From contig NZ_SISB01000053.1 of assembly GCF_004310295.1 (NCBI RefSeq), positions 1 to 42,415 on the forward strand: DNA of 42,415 nucleotides. Reading direction: 5' to 3'. The notes beneath the pieces were generated by a model. The model did no database searches. It saw nothing but the letters and a program-made list of their open reading frames with translations, and was not told the origin of the DNA. The DNA is from Pseudomonas sp. BGI-2 (lineage in GTDB: Bacteria > Pseudomonadota > Gammaproteobacteria > Pseudomonadales > Pseudomonadaceae). The position numbers were made by a program, and so were the translations under genes. This document shows positions 8,753 to 16,744 of this stretch, in pieces (within the stretch, counting starts at the first letter, position 1; the number at the start of each line of letters is the position of its first letter).

Positions 8753-8815
8753 TGAGCCGAATAATAGTCGTATTCGGCTCATTTTGTGAGCCGAATAAAC
8801 TCGCTAATCGGCTCA
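8753..8815. promoter_or_regulatory. Four alternating operator half-sites upstream of the Fic gene
   Basis: The 11-mer TGAGCCGAATA occurs at 8753-8763 (+), 8771-8781 (-), 8787-8797 (+) and 8805-8815 (-, one mismatch). Centres are 18, 16 and 18 bp apart, so neighbouring copies form inverted repeats. The array begins 23 bp upstream of the Fic start codon. A likely reading is that it binds the winged-helix part of the Fic protein for autoregulation; it could also influence the divergent mag operon. Binding is inferred; the repeats are seen directly. Confidence 0.75.
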
Positions 8816-8956
8816 CAGCCCCAAATGTGCGTGATTTCGACCGCAAATGTAGATGTATCCGATTGTTAAAAAACTGCCGAATGGCTAACCTTCGCGCCTT
8901 CTACGACCCAATAGTCACGGGTCTTTCTGACGAAACGCAGTTTTTGGATCTGTAAC

Positions 8957-8974
8957 GCGCCGAGGATCGGGCGC
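8957..8974 (+). promoter_or_regulatory. Possible RsmA/CsrA-type hairpin in the mag leader
   Basis: GCGCC (8957-8961) pairs with GGCGC (8970-8974) around the 8-nt loop GAGGATCG, which exposes a GGA. A second GGA lies in the magA Shine-Dalgarno AGGAGG (8995-9000). A GGA in a hairpin loop plus one in the SD is the usual layout of RsmA/CsrA targets, and the P. aeruginosa mag operon is recalled to be under RetS/Gac/Rsm control. The transcription start is not known, so inclusion in the mRNA is assumed. Confidence 0.45.
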
Positions 8975-9006
8975 AGGGTTTCGTTATGCATGGCAGGAGG
9001 CGTCAC

Positions 9007-9798
9007 ATGCGTTCATTTCTTCTAGTGCTGATGGGGTGGGTCTGCGCGACCGCTGCCTGGGCCGAGCCGACGGCTGAGCTGTCGGAACCGGTCGGCGGCT
9101 GGCGCTATAACGGCCTGCTGGACCGCAGTGAATATCCTCACGTTGCCTATCCGACACCGCCCATCGACCGGGGTGTGCAGCGCAATCGCACGATGATCCA
9201 AGGCCAGCTCAAGGCCATCGGCACGCAACGCGGGCCGCACACGCTGGCCGTCAACGGCAACCCCCTGAATCTGTACACCGACGACCAGGGGCGTTTCGCC
9301 CGGCCGTATGCGTTCGGTGCGGGCTCCAACAGCGTCGAAGTGCGCAGTGCCGAAGGCAAATCCCTCAAGCGCGTTCAATTCTATGAAGCCAACAACCTGC
9401 GCACACCGGCACGGATTCGCGTGGTGCTGGGGTGGGACGATCCGAAAGCCGAACTCGATCTGCACATCATTACCCCAGACGGCCAGCATGCATTCTGGGC
9501 TCGCCCGGCGATGAGCAATGGCGGCGGCCTGGACCCGGACGGCGTCGATGGCCCGGGCCCGGAAATGTTCACCATGACCGCGCCGATGCATGGCACCTAT
9601 CTGGTTTACGTGAACTATTGGGGCAACTTCGGCAGCGGCGGCTATAACTTCGATGAGACCAGCAACCAGAACGAGGTCATCACCTCGCAGATCAACCTGG
9701 TGCTCAACGAAAACACCGTCGACGAAAAACGCGAGACCTTCATCGTGCCCCTGCGCGCGATCGGTGACCTGCTGCTGGTCAAGACTTTCAACTATTAA
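9007..9798 (+). CDS. magA: MagA, secreted DUF2135 protein (YfaP-like)
   Basis: The first gene of the mag operon, 263 aa. The ATG at 9007 has AGGAGG 6 nt upstream; a start at 8986 would place 7 codons in front of the signal peptide MRSFLLVLMGWVCATAAWA. The mature protein has the motif EPVGGWRYNG, a middle beta-rich region (NSVEVRSAEGKSLKRVQFYE) and the DUF2135 core LGWDDPKAELDLHIITPDG, then GTYLVYVNYWGNFG and FIVPLRAIGDLLLVKTF. It is clearly paralogous to the last gene of the operon (18368-19183), with the same order of motifs. It is probably periplasmic. Biochemical role unknown. Confidence 0.88.
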   Translation: MRSFLLVLMGWVCATAAWAEPTAELSEPVGGWRYNGLLDRSEYPHVAYPTPPIDRGVQRNRTMIQGQLKAIGTQRGPHTLAVNGNPLNLYTDDQGRFARPYAFGAGSNSVEVRSAEGKSLKRVQFYEANNLRTPARIRVVLGWDDPKAELDLHIITPDGQHAFWARPAMSNGGGLDPDGVDGPGPEMFTMTAPMHGTYLVYVNYWGNFGSGGYNFDETSNQNEVITSQINLVLNENTVDEKRETFIVPLRAIGDLLLVKTFNY

Positions 9799-9833
9799 AC
9801 ATCCCGCACCACGGATGAATTGGGTTTTGTTAA

Positions 9834-11546
9834 ATGAGCGATAACACTGTTTCCCCGGCCGCCGACGTACCTGCTGCCAAACCTTCACGTCGTTGGCCGG
9901 CCGTGCTGATTGGGCTGTGCCTGGTGGCTGGTGTCGCGGGCGGGTTGGGGTGGTTCATGCATAAACCCAAAGCGCCACCGGCAGAGTTGGCCAGTGACAA
10001 ACTGGGCATGAGCCGCCCGGACGGTCTGCTCGAAACCCATTCCTTGAGCCAGTTGCCCAAGGATTTGTTGGCCGTGCCATTCCTTAAGGAAACCCTGACC
10101 GAAGATTTCGTCTTCTATTACGAAGCGCATGCCGATCGCCTTGGCTTGATCGGCAGTCTGCGGCGGATCATTTACGAACATGACCTGAAGTTGCAGGACA
10201 GCCTGATCGAGCAGCTTTTCGATCAACCGGCGGACGTGGCGCTGTGGCGCGGGGCGGACGGTCGACTCAAGGATTTCCTGTTGGTGATGGATCGCGGTGG
10301 TCTGGCCAAGGTGCTGGAGCCTCTAGCGAAAGTGGCGCTGGATGATTCGCAGTTGACGCAACTCGGTGACATCAAGGTCGCCGGCGATACGGTGCCGCTG
10401 TATCAGCTCACCTACAACAACAGCAAAGCGCTGCTGTTTGCCTCTTATGGCGACAAGCTGGTGGTGCTGTCCAATCCTTCGAAACTGTACGACAACAGTA
10501 ATGGCCCGATCGATGAGCGCGGCATGGTTTCGACTCAATCGCTGGAAACATTGCTCGGCGGCCAGAAACTGTTCCCCGAAGCCTTCGGCCTGCCACCGCG
10601 CACGCCCGAGGTGAAACAACGCCTCTCCGTCAACGCCAGCGTTCTGGCAATGGGTTACCAGCGTTTCATTCCAAACTTCGCCGGCCTGCGCTTCGACATG
10701 GACGACAAGGGCTGGCACAGCTTCCTCGCCATGGACGAACTGGAAAACCAGCCGGACTTCGATTTCAAACCGATCTGGCAAGCCATGCCGATGGGCGCCA
10801 GCGCTTGCGTGGCCCTGCCGCTCGCCGTCGAACAACAGAAACCGCTGCTGGTAAAACTCGGCGCCGACGAAAACGTGGCCCAGTCCCTGACCGAACACAT
10901 GGCCGGTGCCGCCGGCCTGTGCTGGTACGCCGATTCGCGGCTGTACACGCCACTGCTGGTGGCCAGCCTGAACGATGATGACAGCGCCAGACTCGACGGC
11001 GACCTGGGCAATCTGTTCGGTTCGATGGTCGGTGCCTACGAAGGCAACGTTGAAGAGCATGCATTCCCGGTGACCGAGAAACAGGAAGGCAAGACCCATC
11101 AATGGCAGCGCCAGGTCAGCTCCAACTTCGGTCCTTACAAGGCCAAGGACGCCGCGCAACCGGACGCGATCACCGGCAAGGCTTTCATGAAAGTGAGCCT
11201 GGCGCGTCACGACTCGACGCTGCTGTTCTCCCTCGACGACAAACTCGTGGACAAGGCCCTCGGCACCCTCGACAAACGCTTTCCGCCAATGGCCGACGTC
11301 GTGCCGAAAGACTTGCTGATGCCGGTCTACTTCGGCCCGGATTCCATGGCGCAACTGATGCAACAGGAAACCCTCGACAGCTTGCCGCAGGATATGGAAC
11401 CGGTGTTTTACAACGCCGCGCAAACTTACCTGATCCCGAAACTGCGCAAGCTCGGCGGTTATGGCAAATACGCCCTGACCTTGCCCGAAGGCAGTGAGCC
11501 CGACGGCCATTGGCAGTGGCTGCCGCTGGAATGGAAAGCCCTGTGA
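9834..11546 (+). CDS. magB: MagB, membrane-anchored DUF2138 protein (YfaA-like)
   Basis: A 570-aa protein with a cytoplasmic stretch of about 20 residues, one transmembrane helix (about 22-43, WPAVLIGLCLVAGVAGGLGW) and a large periplasmic region. Conserved features are DKLGMSRPDGLLETHSLSQL, VALWRGADGRLKDFLLVMDR and GASACVALPLAVEQQ. No catalytic motif is visible. It matches the DUF2138 family, which occurs only beside yfaS/magD-type alpha-2-macroglobulins as far as I recall. It begins 35 nt after magA, and its end overlaps magC. A role as inner-membrane anchor or partner of MagD is inferred from topology and context. Confidence 0.85.
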   Translation: MSDNTVSPAADVPAAKPSRRWPAVLIGLCLVAGVAGGLGWFMHKPKAPPAELASDKLGMSRPDGLLETHSLSQLPKDLLAVPFLKETLTEDFVFYYEAHADRLGLIGSLRRIIYEHDLKLQDSLIEQLFDQPADVALWRGADGRLKDFLLVMDRGGLAKVLEPLAKVALDDSQLTQLGDIKVAGDTVPLYQLTYNNSKALLFASYGDKLVVLSNPSKLYDNSNGPIDERGMVSTQSLETLLGGQKLFPEAFGLPPRTPEVKQRLSVNASVLAMGYQRFIPNFAGLRFDMDDKGWHSFLAMDELENQPDFDFKPIWQAMPMGASACVALPLAVEQQKPLLVKLGADENVAQSLTEHMAGAAGLCWYADSRLYTPLLVASLNDDDSARLDGDLGNLFGSMVGAYEGNVEEHAFPVTEKQEGKTHQWQRQVSSNFGPYKAKDAAQPDAITGKAFMKVSLARHDSTLLFSLDDKLVDKALGTLDKRFPPMADVVPKDLLMPVYFGPDSMAQLMQQETLDSLPQDMEPVFYNAAQTYLIPKLRKLGGYGKYALTLPEGSEPDGHWQWLPLEWKAL

Positions 11547-12181
11547 CCGCACTCATCCGAGGCCTCGGCCTGCTGGCGATGTTGCTGGGCAGTCGCGCAT
11601 TTGCCGGTGAAGCCGCACCGCTGGATCCGCAGCAATCCCAGGTGTTCCGCGCCTGGTTCGTGCGCATCGCCCAGGAACAACTGACCCAAGGACCGAGCCC
11701 GCGCTGGTATCAGCAGGACTGCGCCGGGCTGGTGCGTTTCGCTGCCAACGAAGCGCTGAAAGTCCATGACGACAAATGGCTGCGCAGCAATGGCCTGTCC
11801 AATCGCTACCTGCCGCCGGAGCTGCAATTGAGCGAAGCCCAGCGCGGCCTCGCCCAGCAATGGCAGCAGGGCGGCGGCAAGGTCGGGCCGTACGTCAACG
11901 CGATCAAACTGATTCAGTTCAACAGCCATCTGGTCGGTCGGGATCTGGCGCAAGCCCGCCCCGGCGACCTGATGTTTTTCGATCAGGGCGACGACCAGCA
12001 CCTGATGATCTGGATGGGCCGCTACATCGCCTATCACACCGGCACCACCACCCCCACTGACAACGGCATGCGTTCCGCGAGCCTGCAGCAACTCATGACA
12101 TGGAAGGACACCCGATGGATACCCGACGCAGCCAACCCCAACTTCATCGGCGTCTATCGACTGAACTTTCTCTCCCAATGA
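11531..12181 (+). CDS. magC: MagC, secreted DUF1175 protein with NlpC/P60-like motifs (YfaT-like)
   Basis: A 216-aa protein from ATG 11531; an alternative GTG at 11543 overlaps the magB stop as GTGA and is preceded by GGAAAG, so it is nearly as likely. A signal peptide ends near AFA-GEA. The sequence shows QQDCAGLVRF (Cys64), ARPGDLMFFDQG and DDQHLMIWMG (His157), then IAYHTG (His169). This order resembles the catalytic Cys and His of NlpC/P60-type papain-fold enzymes, which cut peptidoglycan stem peptides. DUF1175 has no proven activity that I know of. Its stop overlaps magD (ATGA), showing tight coupling. Confidence 0.85.
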   Translation: MESPVTALIRGLGLLAMLLGSRAFAGEAAPLDPQQSQVFRAWFVRIAQEQLTQGPSPRWYQQDCAGLVRFAANEALKVHDDKWLRSNGLSNRYLPPELQLSEAQRGLAQQWQQGGGKVGPYVNAIKLIQFNSHLVGRDLAQARPGDLMFFDQGDDQHLMIWMGRYIAYHTGTTTPTDNGMRSASLQQLMTWKDTRWIPDAANPNFIGVYRLNFLSQ

Positions 12182-15100
12182 TCGGTGCCCGCATGTTGCG
12201 TTTTCTGCCTCTGCTGTTGGTATTAGGGCTGCCTTTCTCGGCGGTCAATGCCGAAGACACCGTCGAGCCGAGCGGCTACACGCCGGTGGCCGGTGAAAGC
12301 TTCTTCCTGCTGGCCGACAGCAGTTTCGCCAGCGACGAGCAAGCGATGGTGCGCCTCGAAGCGCCGGGCCGCGACTATCGCCGGTTCCGCATGGAGCCTT
12401 ACGGCGGCGCCGACATTCGGGTGTATCGCATCGACAAGCCGCTGGATTTCCTCAAGCGCCAGAAGAACCTGCACCGCGTGGTCAGCGACGGTCAGTTCAA
12501 GGGCGAAGGTCTGTCGAATACCCTCGCGTACCTGTGGGACAACTGGTATCGCAAATCCCGTCGGGTGATGCAGCGGGCGTTTTCCTACGAGTCGCGTAAA
12601 CAAGTCACCGAGGAAGTGCCTGAGCTGAAGATGGGTGCCGCGATTGCTGCGCCAACGCCTTACGACGCACAGCCGCAATTCGCGCTGATCCCGGGCCTGC
12701 CAGTGGTCAGCCAGTTCCGTTATCCGCTGTGGCAAGCCAAGCCGATCCAGCCACCTACAGGTGTGAACCTCGCCGGTTCTTCCAGTGAGTTCGTCACTGT
12801 CGCGCCGGGCAACGTGTACATCCCGTTGGGCAACTTGAAACCCGGCCTGTATCTGGTGGAAGCGCTGATCGGCAAGTACCGCGCGACCACCATGGTTTTC
12901 GTTTCCAACACCGTCGCCGTGAGCAAGATTGCCGGTGATGAACTGGTGGTCTGGGCCGCGCGCAAACACGAAGGCAGTTCGGTGCCAAAAGTGAATGTGT
13001 TGTGGACCGATGGCCTCGGCGTGATGAGCAGCGGCGCCACCGATACCGATGGTTTGCTGCGCCTGAAACACGTCAGCCCGGAGCGTTCGTTCGTGATCGG
13101 CGAGGACGAGGAGGGCGGGGTATTTGTCTCCGAGAACTTCTATTACGACAGTGAAATCTACGACACCAAACTCTATGCGTTCACCGACCGGCCGCTGTAT
13201 CGGCCGGGGGATTGGGTGTCGCTGAAAATCGTCGGCCGCGAGTTCAAGAACGCGCGGGATTCCGTGGCGCCGACCGCTGCCGACGTCAACGTTACCGTGC
13301 TCGATGCCACCGGCACCGCGCTGCAATCGTTGGCGCTGAAGCTCGACTCCAAGGCCGGCACCCAAGGCCGTTTCCAGTTGCCGGACAACGCGGTGGCGGG
13401 CGGTTATGAACTGCGTTTCAGCTACAAGGATCAGGCCTACAGCAGCGCTTTCCGTGTTGCCGAATACATCAAGCCGCACTTCGAAATCTCGCTGAACCTG
13501 GCCAAGCAGGATTACCGCACCGGCGAACCGGTGAAGGGCAGCCTGGTGCTGCTGTACCCGGACGGTAAGCCGGTAGCCGATGCCAAGTTGACCCTGAGCC
13601 TGCGCGCCCAGCAACTGTCGATGGTCGACAACGAGCTGCAATACCTCGGGCAGTTCCCGGTGGAACTGACCAGCACCGAACTGACCACCGACGCCAAGGG
13701 CAACGCGACCCTCGACCTGCCGGCCGCCGAGAAACCGAGCCGCTACATGCTCACCGTGTTCGCCAGCGATGGCGCGGCGTATCGGGTCAAGGCCACCAAG
13801 GAAATCCTCATCGACCGTGGCGCCGCGAGTTTCCGCTTGAGCGCTCCGCAGCGCTTCAGTGCAGTAGGCGACAAGGTTGCGTTCAGCTACGCCAACGAAG
13901 GCGGCAGCGAGGAGAGCAAGGCGGTCACGCCGGGCAGCTACAGCTGGGTGCGCCTGGAAGACCAGAGCACGGGCGAGGGCAAACTCGCCGCCACGGATAA
14001 AGGCTTCACGTTGGCCTTCGACCGTCCGGGCACCTACAACCTGACGTTGAAGGATGACCATGGCCGAGTCGTCGGCGCCAGCGGTCATTCGGTCACTGGC
14101 GATGGCGTCAAAGCGGTGCCGGGGACCGTGGAAATCGTCCTCGACAAACCCGAGTACAAGACGGGCGACGAAGCCCTGGCGTTGATCACCTTTCCCGAAC
14201 CCGTCAGTGATGCCTTGCTGTCGCTGGAGCGCGACAAAGTCGAGGCCACGGCGTTGCTGTCCAAGGGCGGCGACTGGCTGAAGATGGAAAAACTCAGTGA
14301 CACCCAATACCGCGCGCGGATTGCGGTGAAGGATAATTTCGCGCCGAACCTGACCTTCTCGGTGCTTTACACCAAGGGCGGTCAGTACAGCTTCCAGAAC
14401 GCCGGCATCAAGGTGATTGCGCCGCAGATCGACGTGGCGATCGCCACTGATAAAGAGGCCTATCAGCCGGGCGATACCGTGTCGGTCGACCTGACCACCC
14501 AGTTCGCCGGCAAGCCGATCCCGGCGCACCTGACGGTCAGTGTGGTGGATGAAATGGTCTACGCGCTACAACCGGAAGTCGCGCCGACCATCGACCAGTT
14601 TTTCTACCACCCGCGCCGTAACAACGTGCGTACCAGCGCCAGTTTGTCGTTCATCAGCTACGACGTTGCGTTGCCGGGCAGCCCTGGCGCTCCGGGCAAA
14701 GCCAACCGCAGCGAGCGGGGCGTGAAAGTGCTGGAGCGGCCGCGTCGCGAAGACGTCGACACCGCCGCGTGGCAGCCGGAACTGATTACCGACGCCAACG
14801 GCAAAACCCGCTTCACCTTCAAGATGCCGGACTCGCTGACCCGCTGGCGCATCACTGCGCGGGCGATCGCCGATGACGGTCAGGTCGGGCAGAAGAAGCA
14901 ATTCGTGCGCTCGGAAAAACCGTTGTACCTGAAGTGGAGCGGCCCGACCAAATTCCGCAATGGCGACAAACCGGACCTCGGTGTGTTCGCGTTCAGCCAG
15001 GCCGAAAAACCGGTCAAGGCTGAGCTGGTGATTCATTACGCGGGCGCCGAACAGCGCGTGCCGGTGACGCTGAATAACGGCATCAACTACATCGCGTTGC

Positions 15101-16743
15101 CGGCGTTCGCGCTGGCCTCGGGCGAGTGGACCGCCGAACTGGTGCAGGACGGCAAAACCGCCGACGCTCTGGCCGTGCGCCTGACCGCGACCGGCGAAGG
15201 CTGGCAGGTCACGCAAAGCCAAAGCCTGGACGTGGCCAGCGGTGACACGCCGCTGACCTTGCCGGCAGACGCCAGCGATATTCGCCTGCGTCTGGATGAC
15301 AGTCCGCAAGCGCTGTTCCGTTCGGCGCTCGATGATCTGCTGAGTTATCCGTACGGCGGCGTTGAACAAACGGCCAGTCGTCTGCTGCCACTGAGCATTG
15401 CGTATCCGACCTTGTCGTCAAACCCGCAGATCCGCGATCGCTTGCGCCTGATCATGCAAAACAGCCGTCTGCGCCTGGTGCAAATGGCCGGGCCGTCGGC
15501 GAGCTTCACTTGGTGGGGCATGGACGGCGAGCCGGATGCGTTCCTTACGGCCTACGCCTATTACGCCGACTGGCACGCCAGCAAAGAGCTGGAACTGAGC
15601 CTGCCGCCGGAGCATTGGCAGCGGGTGCTGGAGGTCTATTCGAAGCAGGCGAAAAACACCCCTTTGTTGCAGCGAGCGTTGATTCTGTCGTTCGCCAAGC
15701 AGATGCAATTGCCGGTCAACACGTTGCTCAGTGGGTTGATGGATGACCTGGCGAAAGCAGGCGTGGGGAATGCGGCGAACCTGATGGAGGATGGCGAGGA
15801 CAGCCTTGTCATGAGCGATCCGGATTCGGCGCTCGGCTTGGCGGCTGCTCGTTCGCTGACGGCATCGCTGGCGCGTCAGTCCAAGGTGGTTTTGCCCGAC
15901 GCATTCAATCGTCAACTGCCGGATGCGCAACAACGGTTAGCGGTCAGTTCTCAGCCATTTGCCGAAGCCTTGAATCTGTCGCTGCAAGCCTTCGATCAGG
16001 CGCACGCTCAAGCGTTGTTGCAACGTTTGCTGCCGCAGCAATCGACCCTGGAGCGCGCTCTTGCGCTGACCTGGTTGCAACGCAGCATCGAGCAGGCATC
16101 GCCCACCATCGCACTGGCGCCGGGTGAAGGCTGGAAGAAAGAACACGGTGATACCGGTGAGATGTACTGGACGTGGCAGGGTGCCTCGCCTGTGCCAGCC
16201 GTGTTGTCGCTGACCGGGACGCAAGAACGTCCGTTGCGGGCTGCGTTGAGCTTCCAGACGAAGCAACCGCCGGTTGATCCGATGGCGGTGACCATCACCC
16301 GTCGCCTGTCTCGATTGGTGCCGGGTGACGAAGCGTTCCAGTTCAAGCTCGAAGCGGTGGGCAACAAACCGTTGTCCAGTGACGCGCTGTATCTGGACGA
16401 AGTGATCATCACCAGCAAAGCCGCCACGCCGTTGCGCTACGGGATGATTGAAGTGCCGCTGCCACCGGGTGCCGATGTCGAGCGCACGACCTGGGGCATC
16501 AAGCTCATGGGCAAGGCTGGCACCGAGCCGACCGCGCTGGAGAAAGCGCGTTTCGAGCCGGGGCAAATGGCCTATGCGATTCCAGTCGATGCCTTGAGCG
16601 GCGAACTGCGCCTGCGTCACTTGGTGCGCTTCTCGCAGAAAGGCCAGTTCAACCTGCCGCCGGTGCGTTTCACTCAGGTCTACGCGCCACAACGTCAGGC
16701 CCAGGAACAGAAACCGGCCCTCGGCCAGGTCACGGTCAACTGA
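12178..16743 (+). CDS. magD: MagD, periplasmic bacterial alpha-2-macroglobulin (YfaS-like)
   Basis: A large protease-trapping protein, 1521 aa, with a signal peptide ending FSAVNA-ED. The ATG at 12178 overlaps the magC stop by 4 nt; ATG 12193 (MLRFLPLLLVLGL) is a good alternative. Macroglobulin-type beta domains follow, including TDRPLYRPGDWVSLKIVGRE and YKTGDEALALITFPEPV. The central segment WQPELITDANGKTRFTFKMPDSLTRWRI is the hallmark of the A2M family. The thioester site is degenerate: YPYGGVEQT (Y1059-Q1064) has Gly1061 where thioester members have Cys in CxEQ. No lipobox Cys is present, so it should be soluble periplasmic or held by partners. Alpha-2-macroglobulin identity is firm; trapping without a covalent bond is inferred. 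Confidence 0.94.
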   Translation: MIGARMLRFLPLLLVLGLPFSAVNAEDTVEPSGYTPVAGESFFLLADSSFASDEQAMVRLEAPGRDYRRFRMEPYGGADIRVYRIDKPLDFLKRQKNLHRVVSDGQFKGEGLSNTLAYLWDNWYRKSRRVMQRAFSYESRKQVTEEVPELKMGAAIAAPTPYDAQPQFALIPGLPVVSQFRYPLWQAKPIQPPTGVNLAGSSSEFVTVAPGNVYIPLGNLKPGLYLVEALIGKYRATTMVFVSNTVAVSKIAGDELVVWAARKHEGSSVPKVNVLWTDGLGVMSSGATDTDGLLRLKHVSPERSFVIGEDEEGGVFVSENFYYDSEIYDTKLYAFTDRPLYRPGDWVSLKIVGREFKNARDSVAPTAADVNVTVLDATGTALQSLALKLDSKAGTQGRFQLPDNAVAGGYELRFSYKDQAYSSAFRVAEYIKPHFEISLNLAKQDYRTGEPVKGSLVLLYPDGKPVADAKLTLSLRAQQLSMVDNELQYLGQFPVELTSTELTTDAKGNATLDLPAAEKPSRYMLTVFASDGAAYRVKATKEILIDRGAASFRLSAPQRFSAVGDKVAFSYANEGGSEESKAVTPGSYSWVRLEDQSTGEGKLAATDKGFTLAFDRPGTYNLTLKDDHGRVVGASGHSVTGDGVKAVPGTVEIVLDKPEYKTGDEALALITFPEPVSDALLSLERDKVEATALLSKGGDWLKMEKLSDTQYRARIAVKDNFAPNLTFSVLYTKGGQYSFQNAGIKVIAPQIDVAIATDKEAYQPGDTVSVDLTTQFAGKPIPAHLTVSVVDEMVYALQPEVAPTIDQFFYHPRRNNVRTSASLSFISYDVALPGSPGAPGKANRSERGVKVLERPRREDVDTAAWQPELITDANGKTRFTFKMPDSLTRWRITARAIADDGQVGQKKQFVRSEKPLYLKWSGPTKFRNGDKPDLGVFAFSQAEKPVKAELVIHYAGAEQRVPVTLNNGINYIALPAFALASGEWTAELVQDGKTADALAVRLTATGEGWQVTQSQSLDVASGDTPLTLPADASDIRLRLDDSPQALFRSALDDLLSYPYGGVEQTASRLLPLSIAYPTLSSNPQIRDRLRLIMQNSRLRLVQMAGPSASFTWWGMDGEPDAFLTAYAYYADWHASKELELSLPPEHWQRVLEVYSKQAKNTPLLQRALILSFAKQMQLPVNTLLSGLMDDLAKAGVGNAANLMEDGEDSLVMSDPDSALGLAAARSLTASLARQSKVVLPDAFNRQLPDAQQRLAVSSQPFAEALNLSLQAFDQAHAQALLQRLLPQQSTLERALALTWLQRSIEQASPTIALAPGEGWKKEHGDTGEMYWTWQGASPVPAVLSLTGTQERPLRAALSFQTKQPPVDPMAVTITRRLSRLVPGDEAFQFKLEAVGNKPLSSDALYLDEVIITSKAATPLRYGMIEVPLPPGADVERTTWGIKLMGKAGTEPTALEKARFEPGQMAYAIPVDALSGELRLRHLVRFSQKGQFNLPPVRFTQVYAPQRQAQEQKPALGQVTVN

Positions 16744-16744
16744 C

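Noticed and set aside
8730..8846. N-terminal extension of the Fic protein
   Set aside because: The extra codons run through the four operator repeats, and the DUF4172-type start HWTWQQPDW fits the ATG at 8729.
12223..14529. A 768-codon open frame antisense to magD
   Set aside because: It lies wholly opposite the alpha-2-macroglobulin gene and has a low-complexity His/Arg/Gln/Val-rich product typical of the reverse of GC-rich coding DNA.
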